From Paenibacillus marchantiophytorum (lineage in GTDB: Bacteria; Bacillota; Bacilli; Paenibacillales; NBRC-103111), in assembly GCF_014640555.1 (NCBI RefSeq), contig NZ_BMHE01000034.1, positions 19,953 to 83,952 of the forward strand: a DNA stretch of 64,000 nucleotides, in the 5' to 3' direction. Of the stretch, positions 31,947 through 41,282 are shown one piece after another. Below the pieces are notes generated by a model. It had not been told where the DNA came from and ran no database searches. It saw only the letters and a list, made by a program, of their open reading frames with translations. How positions within the stretch are numbered: the stretch's first letter is position 1; each line of letters opens with the position of its first letter. The position numbers and the translations under genes were made by a program.

Positions 31947-34004
31947 GTGACAATAACGACAATGCGCGATGAACCAAATGGTGTTTTTCCAGCTGTATGC
32001 TCGCTGGATTGTCCGGATCAATGCGGCTTGCTGCTTCACAAAGAAGCAGGGAAGATCGTTAAAATAGAGGGTGATCCCGATCACCCGGTTACCAAAGGGG
32101 CTATTTGCAACAAAGTTCGTCATATGGCAGCAAGAATTTATGATGATAAGAGACTGCAATATCCGATGAAACGGATAGGTCCCAAAGGGGAAGGCAGTCA
32201 ATTTGAGCGAATTACGTGGGAAGAGGCGCTGGAGACGATTACGAGCCGCTGGAAGGGCTTAATTGCGGACAAAGGGCCTGAGTCCATAATGCCTTACAGC
32301 TTTTATGGCAATATGGGCCGTATCGGGACCGAAGGGATGGATCGCCGTTTCTTCAACCGAATGGGGGCGAGTCGGCTGCTGTATGCCATTTGTGAATCTG
32401 CCGGATCGGAAGGCTACAAGTATACGATGGGCGGCAGCTTCGGAACAGATCCGCAGGAGACGGTTCACGCTAAACTGATCATCATGTGGGGCATCAATGC
32501 GGTCAGCACGAACATGCATCAGGTCATGCTGGCTGAGCAAGCACGCAAAAATGGCGCCAAAATCATCGTGATCGACGCTCACAAAAACCAAACAGGCCGC
32601 TGGGCGGACTGGTTTATTCCCGTCTTGCCTGGGACTGATGCCTTGCTCGCGCTAGGGATTATGCATATTTTATTCGCTGAAAATAAAGTCGATGAAGCGT
32701 TTCTGCAGCAGTATACGATTGGGCATGAAGAGCTCAGGGAGCATGTGAAGTCCTATAATCCTTCCATGGTTTCAGCGGAGACAGGTGTACCTGTCCCCGA
32801 TCTTTATCAGTTGGCCCGCATGTACGGGGACACATCGCCTTCTTTTATTCGAATCGGCAATGGGATTCAGCACCATGACAATGGCGGTATGTGTGTGCGC
32901 ACGATCGCTTGTTTGCCGGCGTTAACAGGCGAGTGGCTGCATCAAGGCGGCGGGGCAATCAAAGGAAACGGGGGATATTTGGAACACAATATTCCTGCCT
33001 TGCAGCGACCTGATCTGCGTAAAGAACCCGCGCGGCAAATTAATATGAATCTGCTCGGAAGCGCCCTATTGGAACTGGATACGCCGATCTATTCGCTCTA
33101 TGTGTACAATTCCAATCCGGCGTTGGTGGCACCCCATGCCAACAAAGTGAGGGAAGGTCTGAAGCGGGAAGATTTGTTCACGGTTGTACACGACCTCTTT
33201 CTAACCGAAACGGCGAAGTATGCAGATATTGTCCTTCCAGCGACATCATCCTTCGAGAATACGGATTTTTATCGTTCTTATTGGCATCGATATGTGCACT
33301 TGCAGCTCCCTGTAATCGCGCCTTATGGCGAAAGCAAAGCGAATGTTGATGTGTTTCGCTTGTTGGCCGCGGGCATGGGCTACGAAGAAGAAGCGCTGCA
33401 GGACACAGATGAAGAGCTTGTGCGACAAGCGTTGGATCATCCGGGCAATCCTGCTCTGGCGAAAATCACCTACGAGTCCTTGCTGGACCAAAGGTTTCTG
33501 AAAGCAGAGGTCAAGCCACTTTTTCCCGGTGAACTCAAGACACCAAGCGGGAAAATCGAGCTGTATTCGCAGGAAATGGCAGCCAAGGGCTTCCCGCCGC
33601 TGCCGACGTATACGCCACTTGTGGATGAAGGCGAGGATCTGCCGTTTCTGTTCATTCCAGCGCCGAATCATAACTTCCTAAACTCCACATTTGCCCACAA
33701 TGAGAAGCATAAGCGCATGGAAAAAGCGCCAAAGCTGCATATGAATGAAGCCGATGCGGCCTCCCTGGGACTGGTGAGCGGTGATTATGCGCGTGTCTGG
33801 AATCACCGCGGCGAGTGCGAATTGCTGGTAGCCGCGGGTACGGATGTCCTGCCGGGCGTCGTTGTCAGCCAAGGACTCTGGGCGGATGTGCCAGGGAACA
33901 AAGCGCTGGTTAACGCGCTTACACCGGATCGTGTGGCGGATATGGGCGGCGGTGCAACCTTTTTCTCCGGACGTGTCCGTATCGAGAAAAGCAAACTGAA
34001 TTAA
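31947..34004 (+). CDS. Molybdopterin-dependent oxidoreductase, YoaE/formate-dehydrogenase-like
   Basis: 685 residues from GTG 31947, which lies 9 bases after AAAGGAG; an in-frame GTG at 31938 abuts that site. The N-terminus has the 4Fe-4S motif (CSLDCPDQCG, with the fourth Cys at GAICNKV). Mo-bis-MGD-binding stretches follow: YNSNPALVAPHANKV and the C-terminal DYARVWNHRGECEL barrel domain. The family includes formate dehydrogenases, DMSO-reductase-like enzymes and the uncharacterised B. subtilis YoaE, which it resembles in size. It has no twin-arginine signal and should be cytoplasmic. No partner subunit or cofactor gene is adjacent, so substrate and electron acceptor are unknown. Confidence 0.9.
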   Translation: MTITTMRDEPNGVFPAVCSLDCPDQCGLLLHKEAGKIVKIEGDPDHPVTKGAICNKVRHMAARIYDDKRLQYPMKRIGPKGEGSQFERITWEEALETITSRWKGLIADKGPESIMPYSFYGNMGRIGTEGMDRRFFNRMGASRLLYAICESAGSEGYKYTMGGSFGTDPQETVHAKLIIMWGINAVSTNMHQVMLAEQARKNGAKIIVIDAHKNQTGRWADWFIPVLPGTDALLALGIMHILFAENKVDEAFLQQYTIGHEELREHVKSYNPSMVSAETGVPVPDLYQLARMYGDTSPSFIRIGNGIQHHDNGGMCVRTIACLPALTGEWLHQGGGAIKGNGGYLEHNIPALQRPDLRKEPARQINMNLLGSALLELDTPIYSLYVYNSNPALVAPHANKVREGLKREDLFTVVHDLFLTETAKYADIVLPATSSFENTDFYRSYWHRYVHLQLPVIAPYGESKANVDVFRLLAAGMGYEEEALQDTDEELVRQALDHPGNPALAKITYESLLDQRFLKAEVKPLFPGELKTPSGKIELYSQEMAAKGFPPLPTYTPLVDEGEDLPFLFIPAPNHNFLNSTFAHNEKHKRMEKAPKLHMNEADAASLGLVSGDYARVWNHRGECELLVAAGTDVLPGVVVSQGLWADVPGNKALVNALTPDRVADMGGGATFFSGRVRIEKSKLN

Positions 34005-34203
34005 ACCTTTGGGCTGGCTGCCGCACTCGGTCTTTCAGAACTTGAGGGCGAATAGAATTATTGAATGCTAGAATAGAAAAGATTAATTAGACGTCATGTC
34101 CTGAACATGATAGATTAGTAAAAACAAAATTAACCAATAAATCCGATATGTATTGTCAGAATTTAATTTAAATACTGTCAAATAACGTCGACTGAATACT
34201 CAG

Positions 34204-34243
34204 AGATATAGAAATCCGCTAAGGAGATCTATGTCTTTTTTTA
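34204..34243 (+). terminator. Terminator-like hairpin (possible attenuator) before the organosulfur operon
   Basis: AGATATAGA and TCTATGTCT form a 9-bp stem (one G-U pair) with a 15-base loop, directly followed by seven T, about 35 bases before the first ABC permease. There is no plus-strand gene immediately upstream needing it (the oxidoreductase stop is 200 bases away). I see no S-box core sequence in the region. Confidence 0.55.
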
Positions 34244-34275
34244 TTATCAGTGTGCAAAAGGGGAGGTGAATTAAA

Positions 34276-35232
34276 ATGCGCGCTTATATGACTAAACGTA
34301 TGCTGTTTGCCATTCCCACTTTGCTGGGGGCTACGGTGCTTATTTTTTTTATTTTTGCTTTGACACCGGGTGATTTCGTGGACAGCGATGTTTCCTTGCC
34401 GGTTGATCGCGCAGCGGAGTTAAAGGCGATTTATGGGTTGGATCAGCCTATTATCCAAAGATACTGGCATTGGATGGTGAATGCGCTGCAAGGGAATTTG
34501 GGTTACTCGCTTAAATATCAAATGCCTGTTGTTTCGCTTTTGAAGACTTATATGCTGAATTCCCTCGTCATTTCCGGCGCTTCGCTCCTGCTGACGTGGG
34601 TGCTGTCCATCGGGCTGGGTGTCCTGTCTGCGGTTCGGCGCTATTCTTGGTATGACGGCGTGCTGACATTGCTCGTGTTTGCCACTATGTCATTTCCTAC
34701 GTTTTTTCTCGGTTTGCTGCTGATCAAATATTTTGCGGTAGATCTGGGCTGGCTTCCTGTCAGCGGCATGCAGACAACGAACTCCAATGCCATCGGCTGG
34801 GCGCGCTTGTGGGATGTATCGAAACATGCGTTTCTCCCCGTTGCCGTGTTGACCATTGCCAGCATCGGCTCGGTAACACGCATTGTGCGGGCAGATGTGA
34901 TCAACGTGATTAAGCAGGATTTCATCCGCATGGCTCGTGCCAAGGGGCTTAAAGAGAAGACGGTTGTCTACAAGCATGCATTGCGCAACGCCATTTTGCC
35001 GGCAATCACCTTGCTGGGTTTGGAAATTCCCTTTTTATTCTCAGGAGCGATTATTACGGAGCAAATTTTTACGTGGCCAGGCATCGGATTCGTCCATATG
35101 CAGGCGATCTCTGTCCGGGACTACCCGCTGTTGATGGGTTTTACCTTGTTTGTGACGGTGGTGACCGTCGCTGGCAATCTAATGGCTGAATGGCTGTATG
35201 CGGTTGCTGATCCCCGAATTCGATTAAAGTAA
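34276..35232 (+). CDS. Peptide/nickel-type ABC transporter permease (DppB-like)
   Basis: 318 residues, six membrane helices. Typical features are the N-terminal RMLFAIPTLLGATVLIFFIF, LPVDRAAELKAIYGLDQPI, and the EAA-type loop FIRMARAKGLKEKTVVYKHALRNA which contacts the ATPase. A strong GGGGAGGTG site precedes the ATG. It opens a run of eight co-directional genes with tight spacing: two permeases, two ATPases, a binding protein, an FMN monooxygenase and two PLP enzymes. The company of sulphur-handling enzymes suggests the cargo is a sulphur-containing small molecule and not a peptide; that is inference. Confidence 0.93.
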   Translation: MRAYMTKRMLFAIPTLLGATVLIFFIFALTPGDFVDSDVSLPVDRAAELKAIYGLDQPIIQRYWHWMVNALQGNLGYSLKYQMPVVSLLKTYMLNSLVISGASLLLTWVLSIGLGVLSAVRRYSWYDGVLTLLVFATMSFPTFFLGLLLIKYFAVDLGWLPVSGMQTTNSNAIGWARLWDVSKHAFLPVAVLTIASIGSVTRIVRADVINVIKQDFIRMARAKGLKEKTVVYKHALRNAILPAITLLGLEIPFLFSGAIITEQIFTWPGIGFVHMQAISVRDYPLLMGFTLFVTVVTVAGNLMAEWLYAVADPRIRLK

Positions 35233-35244
35233 AGGAGCGCTCCA

Positions 35245-36174
35245 ATGTCAATCGACAGGAATCACCTCACAATTTCACCTCTGCTGCCTAAGAAAGCGAT
35301 TGTCCGTTCCTCACCATGGCGGCAGTCGATAAAGCGTTTAAGAAAAAATAAGCTTGCTGTCTCGGGGCTTTTCATTCTACTAGTTACCATCTTGCTTTGT
35401 TTGGCTGGACCGTTGTTCGCTAGCAGCACAGCCAATCGGGTAACGGCTTCGCTGATCAATAAGCCGCCTTCTCTAGCCCATTGGCTGGGTACGGACAACG
35501 TCGGCCGCGATGTGTTCGTGAGGCTGCTCCAGGGCGGACGCATCTCGATCATGGTCGGTGTTCTTTCCATGCTGTCAACGATTCTGGTCGGCACCGTCAT
35601 TGGCCTTCTAGCCGGTTTCTACGGCGGTTGGGTCGATCAACTGATTACCCGGTTGGCAGACGTGTTCCTTGCACTTCCTGGGATTCCCATCCTGATTATT
35701 TTTGGGGCGATTTTCTCGGATTTGAAGGTCCCGGCCGGTTTGCGCATTTATTTCATCATCCTGCTGATCAGTCTGATGGCTTGGCCGACGCTGGCGCTGC
35801 TGATCAGGGGGCAGATCCTCTCCTTCAAGGAGCGGGCCTTCATGCTTGCAACAGAGACCCTTGGCTTGCGGAACCGCAGGAAACTGTATCATTTGGTGCT
35901 GAATGTGACTCCGACCATCGTTGTTATTGCGACATTGACGGTCGCCAAAGCGATTCTGAGCGAAACGGTGCTCAGCTTCCTTGGACTAGGTGTCATCCCA
36001 CCTACGCCATCCTGGGGAAATATGCTGACATCAGCCAACTCGCTGATTGATTTCCGTTTGCGACCCTGGTTGTGGATTCCGCCCGGAGCGGCTATTTTCA
36101 TAACCGTACTGTCGATTAATTTCTTGGGCGAAGGCTTGCGAGATATATTGGACCCCAAGTTGAAGGGAAGGTGA
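35245..36174 (+). CDS. Peptide/nickel-type ABC transporter permease (DppC-like)
   Basis: 309 residues. RLRKNKLAVSGLFILLV near the N-terminus, HWLGTDNVGRDVFVRLLQGGR and the C-terminal FLGEGLRDILDPKLKGR are classic DppC/OppC signatures. It pairs with the preceding permease, starting 12 bases after it. The next gene, an ATPase, begins at a GTG overlapping its stop codon. Confidence 0.93.
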   Translation: MSIDRNHLTISPLLPKKAIVRSSPWRQSIKRLRKNKLAVSGLFILLVTILLCLAGPLFASSTANRVTASLINKPPSLAHWLGTDNVGRDVFVRLLQGGRISIMVGVLSMLSTILVGTVIGLLAGFYGGWVDQLITRLADVFLALPGIPILIIFGAIFSDLKVPAGLRIYFIILLISLMAWPTLALLIRGQILSFKERAFMLATETLGLRNRRKLYHLVLNVTPTIVVIATLTVAKAILSETVLSFLGLGVIPPTPSWGNMLTSANSLIDFRLRPWLWIPPGAAIFITVLSINFLGEGLRDILDPKLKGR

Positions 36175-37184
36175 GCCAGGTGGCCAATGTTGTGGCGGAA
36201 CTGAAAGATCTGCATACATATTTTCATACGGAGGAAGGCGTAGTCAAATCAGTGAACGGTGTCAGCTTACTTATTCATGAAGGGCAGACGGTGGCCATTG
36301 TGGGCGAGTCAGGGTGCGGTAAGAGCGTTACGGCGCTATCGATCATGGGGTTGATAGATGAGCCGGCAGGCCAAATTGTCAGCGGCGAGATCTTGTTCGG
36401 CGGCCGTAATCTGGTCAAAGCAGGACGCAAAGAGCTGGAGCGGATTCGCGGCAAAGAGATTGCGATGATTTTTCAAGAGCCGATGTCGGCACTTAATCCG
36501 GTGCTGTCGATTGGAGATCAAGTCTCCGAAGCGCTGATTGAGCATCTGCATCTTTCGAAGAAAGCAGCATGGCAGAAAGCGGAGGAATTAATTGCGCTCG
36601 TAGGCATCCCAAGAGCGAAGGAGATTCTCAAAGCTTACCCGCATGAACTGAGCGGAGGCATGCTGCAGCGCGTGGTTATCGCGATTGCGGTTAGCTGCAA
36701 CCCTCGGCTGCTGATTGCGGATGAACCTACAACGGCGCTGGATGTGACGATTCAGGCGCAAATTCTTGATCTGCTGATGGAGATGAAGAGGCAGCTTGAC
36801 ATGTCCATTCTGCTCATTACGCATGATTTGGGCGTTGTTGCGGAAGTCGCTGATTATGTTGTCGTCATGTATGGAGGCAAAGTAATCGAGCAAGCTTCGG
36901 TGCTTTCTTTATTTGCAAATCCCCAGCATCCCTATACGATAAGTTTATTAAAAGCCAAGCCTGATCTCGGCCAGCGCAAAAAAAGGCTGTATGCCATTCC
37001 GGGCCAAGTGCCGAATCCGCTTCATCTGGGCAAAGCCTGCCATTTCATGGACCGCTGCGCATACAGGAAGGACATTTGCCGGGAAGGCCAGCCGGAGCTC
37101 CAAGAGATCGGGCCCGATCATTTGGCCGCATGCTGGCTGTACGAGGAGGAAAAAACTGATGTCAGAACCGCTCGTTCAGGTTAG
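36171..37184 (+). CDS. ABC transporter ATP-binding protein (OppD/DppD-like)
   Basis: 337 residues from a GTG overlapping the previous stop (GTGA). Walker A is GESGCGKS, the signature is LSGGMLQR and Walker B is LLIADEPTTALD. The C-terminal part PGQVPNPLHLGKACHFMDRC and the cysteine run belong to the oligopeptide-type C-terminal domain, which can carry an iron-sulphur cluster. It partners the two permeases and the OppF-like ATPase, whose start overlaps its 3' end by 26 bases. Confidence 0.93.
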   Translation: MSQVANVVAELKDLHTYFHTEEGVVKSVNGVSLLIHEGQTVAIVGESGCGKSVTALSIMGLIDEPAGQIVSGEILFGGRNLVKAGRKELERIRGKEIAMIFQEPMSALNPVLSIGDQVSEALIEHLHLSKKAAWQKAEELIALVGIPRAKEILKAYPHELSGGMLQRVVIAIAVSCNPRLLIADEPTTALDVTIQAQILDLLMEMKRQLDMSILLITHDLGVVAEVADYVVVMYGGKVIEQASVLSLFANPQHPYTISLLKAKPDLGQRKKRLYAIPGQVPNPLHLGKACHFMDRCAYRKDICREGQPELQEIGPDHLAACWLYEEEKTDVRTARSG

Positions 37185-38124
37185 CCAGCTTAAGAAATAT
37201 TTTCCCGTCAGGAGCAACCTGTTCGGCAAAAAGACCGGCGATGTGAAGGCTGTCGACGGCGTCGATTTCACCATCCGCAGAGGCGAAACGTTCGGACTGG
37301 TGGGAGAATCCGGCAGTGGTAAAAGCACGATCGGCCGCATGCTGCTCAGACTGGGCGAGAAGAGCGAAGGCGAAATTCTTTACAAAGGCATTGATTTGTA
37401 TGCCCTGACGCGAGAAGAACTGCGAAAGATGCGGCCGCAGATGCAAATGGTGTTCCAGGACCCGTATTCCTCGCTCAATCCCCGAATTCGCATCGGGGAA
37501 GCGATTGGGGAAGCCCTGATCGAACACGGCTTCGTCGGCAAGGGGGAGGTCCGGGAGCGTGTGCTTGAAGTGCTTCATCTATGCGGGCTTGCCGCCCATC
37601 ATATCGATCGCTTCCCGCATGAATTCTCCGGTGGCCAGCGCCAGCGTATCGGCATCGCCCGGGCGATTGCGCTCGATCCCGATTTTATTGTGGCTGACGA
37701 GCCGGTATCGGCGCTGGACGTGTCGATTCAGGCGCAAATTATTAATCTGCTGCATGATTTGCAAGAATCGAGACAGTTGACTTATTTATTCATCTCTCAT
37801 GATTTAAGCGTTGTGGAGCATCTCTGTTCAACGGTTGGCGTTCTGTATTTAGGCTCATTCGTAGAAGTCGCTTCGAGAGATGAACTGTTTGATCACCCGC
37901 AGCATCCCTATACGCGCGCTTTGTTGTCGGCAGTTCCGATAGCGGACCCGACGTTCAAGCGCGAGAAAATCATTCTGAAGGGTGATATCCCAAGCCCACT
38001 TGATCCGCCCAGCGGCTGTAAGTTCCATACGCGCTGCCCGCTTGCGCAAGAAGTTTGCCAGGCGGAGCGGCCAGCCCTTCGCGATCTAGGAGCCGGACAT
38101 TTGGTTGCTTGCCACTTGGTCTGA
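37159..38124 (+). CDS. ABC transporter ATP-binding protein (OppF/DppF-like)
   Basis: 321 residues from ATG 37159, chosen for GAGGAGGA 8 bases upstream and for the family N-terminus PLVQVSQLKKYFPV; longer in-frame starts lie deep in the preceding gene. Walker A is GESGSGKS, signature FSGGQRQR, Walker B FIVADEPVSALD. The C-terminal GDIPSPLDPPSGCKFHTRCP is typical of OppF/DppF. It forms the heterodimeric motor with the preceding ATPase. Confidence 0.93.
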   Translation: MSEPLVQVSQLKKYFPVRSNLFGKKTGDVKAVDGVDFTIRRGETFGLVGESGSGKSTIGRMLLRLGEKSEGEILYKGIDLYALTREELRKMRPQMQMVFQDPYSSLNPRIRIGEAIGEALIEHGFVGKGEVRERVLEVLHLCGLAAHHIDRFPHEFSGGQRQRIGIARAIALDPDFIVADEPVSALDVSIQAQIINLLHDLQESRQLTYLFISHDLSVVEHLCSTVGVLYLGSFVEVASRDELFDHPQHPYTRALLSAVPIADPTFKREKIILKGDIPSPLDPPSGCKFHTRCPLAQEVCQAERPALRDLGAGHLVACHLV

Positions 38125-38161
38125 GGATTCATCATTATACCTATACAATGGAGGTTTATTC

Positions 38162-39895
38162 ATGGCGAAATCTATATTCAGATCTTTATCCGTTATTCTG
38201 CTTGCGACGGTCGTGACGGCCTGCGCCAGCAATGCTGAACCTTCGGGCACAAGCAATTCCGCCACGGGCGGAGCGCCGGCAGCTATTAACTCTAATATCA
38301 AGGACGGCACTATTCCTGCTTCCGATAAGTCCAAGAATCCGAAGGCAGCGCTGAGCCGCACAGATACGTTTATCGTAGGGCTTACTTCCGCCCCGGACGG
38401 CAAGTATAATCCGCTTCTCGGCGCATACTGGAATCAGAACGTCAATGAATTGGTGTTTTCCTCGCTCGTTGCGATAGATAAAGCTGGCCTTCCGGTACCC
38501 GCACTGGCTGATAAATGGGAAATATCAAACGACGGTTTGCAGTACACGTTTCATCTGCGGCCTGATTTGAAATTCAGCGATGGTTCGCCGCTTACCGCAG
38601 AAGACGCCGCCTTCTCCCTAACGGTGCTGCACGATCCGACCTATGACGGACCAACGGACATTACGCAAGCCTACATCAAAGGCGGAACCGAGTACAAGAA
38701 AGGGGCGGCGACGTCCATCGAAGGAATTAAGGTTATAGATCCGCTCACGCTGCAGGTTCAGACCACACAATCCAGCGCGCTGGCTTTGAGGCTGATCGGC
38801 GGCTACGTCATTCCCAAAGCTTATTACGGACCCAAGTACAAGAAGGGCGACCTGTTGGCGTTCAAAGAATTGAATGCCAAACCGCTCGGCGCAGGACTGT
38901 ACACATTTGACAAAGAGGTCAAAGGGCAGGAGATCCGTCTGGTTGCCAATCAGCTGTACTATAAAGGCAAACCGCAAATTCAGAATTGGATCTATAAAAT
39001 TGTCAATGAAGCAACGGCTTTGCAAAATTTGGCCGCAGGCGAAATTGATTATATTGCATTTACGACCTCGAATACAGATATTGCCGACCAACTCAAACTG
39101 CTTAGTTTTGTGGATGTCAATACCTATACAACGAACCAGTTCGCCTACCTTGATTTCAATACCAAGAGCCCAGTTCTGCAGGATAAAAACGTTCGCATTG
39201 CTTTGCAATACGGTCTGGATCGCCAGAAATTCGTAGACATTCTGTATCAAGGCTATGGGGAAGTGGGCAACCATCCGGTCGCACCGACTTCTTGGGCGTA
39301 TCCCAAGGATGTGAAGGGCGCAGCGTTCGACGCGAAGAAAGCGAAGGAACTGCTGGATCAAGCCGGCTGGAAAGTCGGTGCAGGCGGTATTCGCGAGAAA
39401 GACGGCAAGAAATTAACGGTCCGTTACTTGAGCCGAGATAGTAATTTCGATAAGGTGCTGATCCCTATTCTCAAAGAAAATTACACGGATATCGGCGTTG
39501 ACGTGCAATTCGAGACGCTCGATTATAATGCCGTAGTAGCGAAGCGGAATAAAGGGGAATTCGAGCTTGCCTACTTCTTTTACTCGACGAACGATCCCTA
39601 CGATCAATTAAGAACATATTACAGCAAGAGCCCCGAGGTTCCGGAGGCCAGGAAGTACACGAATGAAAAGGTCGATCAATTGATTGTTCAAAGCACGAGC
39701 ATTCTCGATCAAAACAAGCGGCTTCCGCTGCTGAAGGATCTATATCAGGAGTTGACCAATGACCCGCCAACGTTTATTTTGGCTTATTACAAAGTATTGT
39801 CGGCAACGAATTCGCGGATCAAAGGCATCGTCCCGAATACTTATCAAGGTATCGTCAACCAAATCGACTCCTTGAACTACAAGATTGACAAATAA
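38162..39895 (+). CDS. Extracellular solute-binding lipoprotein, family 5
   Basis: 577 residues from ATG 38162 (AATGGAGG 8 bases upstream). The signal RSLSVILLATVVTAC has lipobox VTAC. The body is an SBP_bac_5 domain: LVAIDKAGLPVPALADKWEIS, TYTFHLRPDLKFSDGSPLTAEDAAFS-type stretch, VRIALQYGLDRQKFVDILYQGYG. It would capture the substrate outside the membrane for the DppBCDF-like importer. In related operons such proteins bind glutathione, peptides, nickel or thioethers; here the ligand cannot be read. Confidence 0.93.
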   Translation: MAKSIFRSLSVILLATVVTACASNAEPSGTSNSATGGAPAAINSNIKDGTIPASDKSKNPKAALSRTDTFIVGLTSAPDGKYNPLLGAYWNQNVNELVFSSLVAIDKAGLPVPALADKWEISNDGLQYTFHLRPDLKFSDGSPLTAEDAAFSLTVLHDPTYDGPTDITQAYIKGGTEYKKGAATSIEGIKVIDPLTLQVQTTQSSALALRLIGGYVIPKAYYGPKYKKGDLLAFKELNAKPLGAGLYTFDKEVKGQEIRLVANQLYYKGKPQIQNWIYKIVNEATALQNLAAGEIDYIAFTTSNTDIADQLKLLSFVDVNTYTTNQFAYLDFNTKSPVLQDKNVRIALQYGLDRQKFVDILYQGYGEVGNHPVAPTSWAYPKDVKGAAFDAKKAKELLDQAGWKVGAGGIREKDGKKLTVRYLSRDSNFDKVLIPILKENYTDIGVDVQFETLDYNAVVAKRNKGEFELAYFFYSTNDPYDQLRTYYSKSPEVPEARKYTNEKVDQLIVQSTSILDQNKRLPLLKDLYQELTNDPPTFILAYYKVLSATNSRIKGIVPNTYQGIVNQIDSLNYKIDK

Positions 39896-39931
39896 GCCTG
39901 TGAAAAAGAATGGAAAGGCGGGCGAGCCGCA

Positions 39932-41263
39932 ATGAGCCACCAGCATAAGCAGATGATTCTTAACTTCTTTTTAAACAATACAGGCGTCCATGAAATGGGC
40001 TGGAAACACCCGGAGGCGCAGCCGGAGCGGGTGTCGGATCTCTCGCACTATATTGAGCTTGTGCAAATTGCCGAGGCAGCGAAATTCCACGCTGTTTTCC
40101 TCGCTGACAACTTGTCGCTCGGCCCGCTGGTCGCCACCAACGGTTTGAGCACAGGCTTCGAGCCTGTGACTTTGCTGGCGGCTCTGGCTGCGGTCACAAG
40201 CCGGATCGGATTGATCGCGACGGTATCTTCCACGTACACGGAACCTTTCAATACAGCCCGTTTGTTTGCCTCGCTCGATCATCTCAGCGGCGGTCGCGCT
40301 GGCTGGAATGTCGTCACATCCGCCAACAGTCTGAGCACGCAGTTAAATTTCCAACAGGAAGAGTCGATTACACATGAAGTGTATTACAATCGTGCCGAAG
40401 AGTTCGTCCAGCTGGCCAAAAAGTTCTGGGATAGCTGGGAAGATGATGCGCTAGTGCTGGATCGTGAGAAGGGGATTTACGCGGATCACGACAAAATCCA
40501 TACCTTCGATCATCACGGGCCCTATTATGATGCCAAGGGACCGCTGAATCTGCCCCGATCGCCGCAAGGCTATCCTGTGCTTGTGCAAGCCGGAGCTTCG
40601 GAGACGGGCAAGAACTTTGCCGCTAGAACCGCGGAAGTGGTTTATACGATGCAGCCGGCCTGGGAAACGGCGCAAGCTTTCTACCGGGATATCAAGTCCC
40701 GCGTGGAGAAGTTTGGCCGAAACCCGGACGAATTGAAAATCATTCCCGGTATTTGCCCGGTTATTGGCGAGACGGAAGAGGAAGCCAAAGAGAAGGCTGC
40801 GAAGATTCATAAGCTGCTCGATGTGCGCGTGGGGGTGAAGCGGATCTCCTTGGCTATTGACTATGATTTGTCGGCATTTCCGCTGGATGAACCTGTGCCG
40901 GATTTATCGGGTATCCCCAATCAGAAAACGTATTCCAAGCTGATTCAGACCATTGCCCGCAACGAGCAGCTAACGATCAGGCAGTTGGTGCATCGAGTTG
41001 CCAGCGGCAACGGCCACCTGACGTTTGTTGGGACACCGGTGCAAATCGCTGATGAATTGGAGGCGTGGTTTCTGAAAGCCGCTGACGGCTTCGCCATCAG
41101 ACCCCAACTTTTACCAGGGGGATTGGCGGATTTTGCGAAATGGGTAGTTCCGGAACTGCAGCGCAGAGGCTTATTTCACAAGGAGTACACCGGACGAACG
41201 CTGCGTGAGAATTTGGGCCTTCAGCGGCCGGTTAATTCATTCATCAAACAGTTTAGCGGGTAG
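39932..41263 (+). CDS. FMN-dependent monooxygenase, NtaA/SnaA/DszA/CmoJ family
   Basis: 443 residues, normal for the family. MILNFFLNNTGVHEMGWKHP opens the luciferase-like barrel; NGLSTGFEPVTLLAALAAVT, LDHLSGGRAGWNVVTS and GHLTFVGTPVQIADELEAWF are typical. These two-component monooxygenases use reduced FMN supplied by a reductase to open C-S or C-N bonds in substrates such as nitrilotriacetate, dibenzothiophene sulphone or S-(2-succino)cysteine derivatives. Its neighbours (importer, cysteine synthase and D-cysteine desulfhydrase homologues) point to a sulphur compound. No flavin reductase is in the operon. Confidence 0.92.
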   Translation: MSHQHKQMILNFFLNNTGVHEMGWKHPEAQPERVSDLSHYIELVQIAEAAKFHAVFLADNLSLGPLVATNGLSTGFEPVTLLAALAAVTSRIGLIATVSSTYTEPFNTARLFASLDHLSGGRAGWNVVTSANSLSTQLNFQQEESITHEVYYNRAEEFVQLAKKFWDSWEDDALVLDREKGIYADHDKIHTFDHHGPYYDAKGPLNLPRSPQGYPVLVQAGASETGKNFAARTAEVVYTMQPAWETAQAFYRDIKSRVEKFGRNPDELKIIPGICPVIGETEEEAKEKAAKIHKLLDVRVGVKRISLAIDYDLSAFPLDEPVPDLSGIPNQKTYSKLIQTIARNEQLTIRQLVHRVASGNGHLTFVGTPVQIADELEAWFLKAADGFAIRPQLLPGGLADFAKWVVPELQRRGLFHKEYTGRTLRENLGLQRPVNSFIKQFSG

Positions 41264-41282
41264 TTCGAAGGAGGGATTCCGT

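Noticed and set aside
34005..34275. S-box (SAM) or T-box leader before the organosulfur operon
   Set aside because: None of the conserved core sequences of those classes was found; only a simple terminator hairpin is visible.
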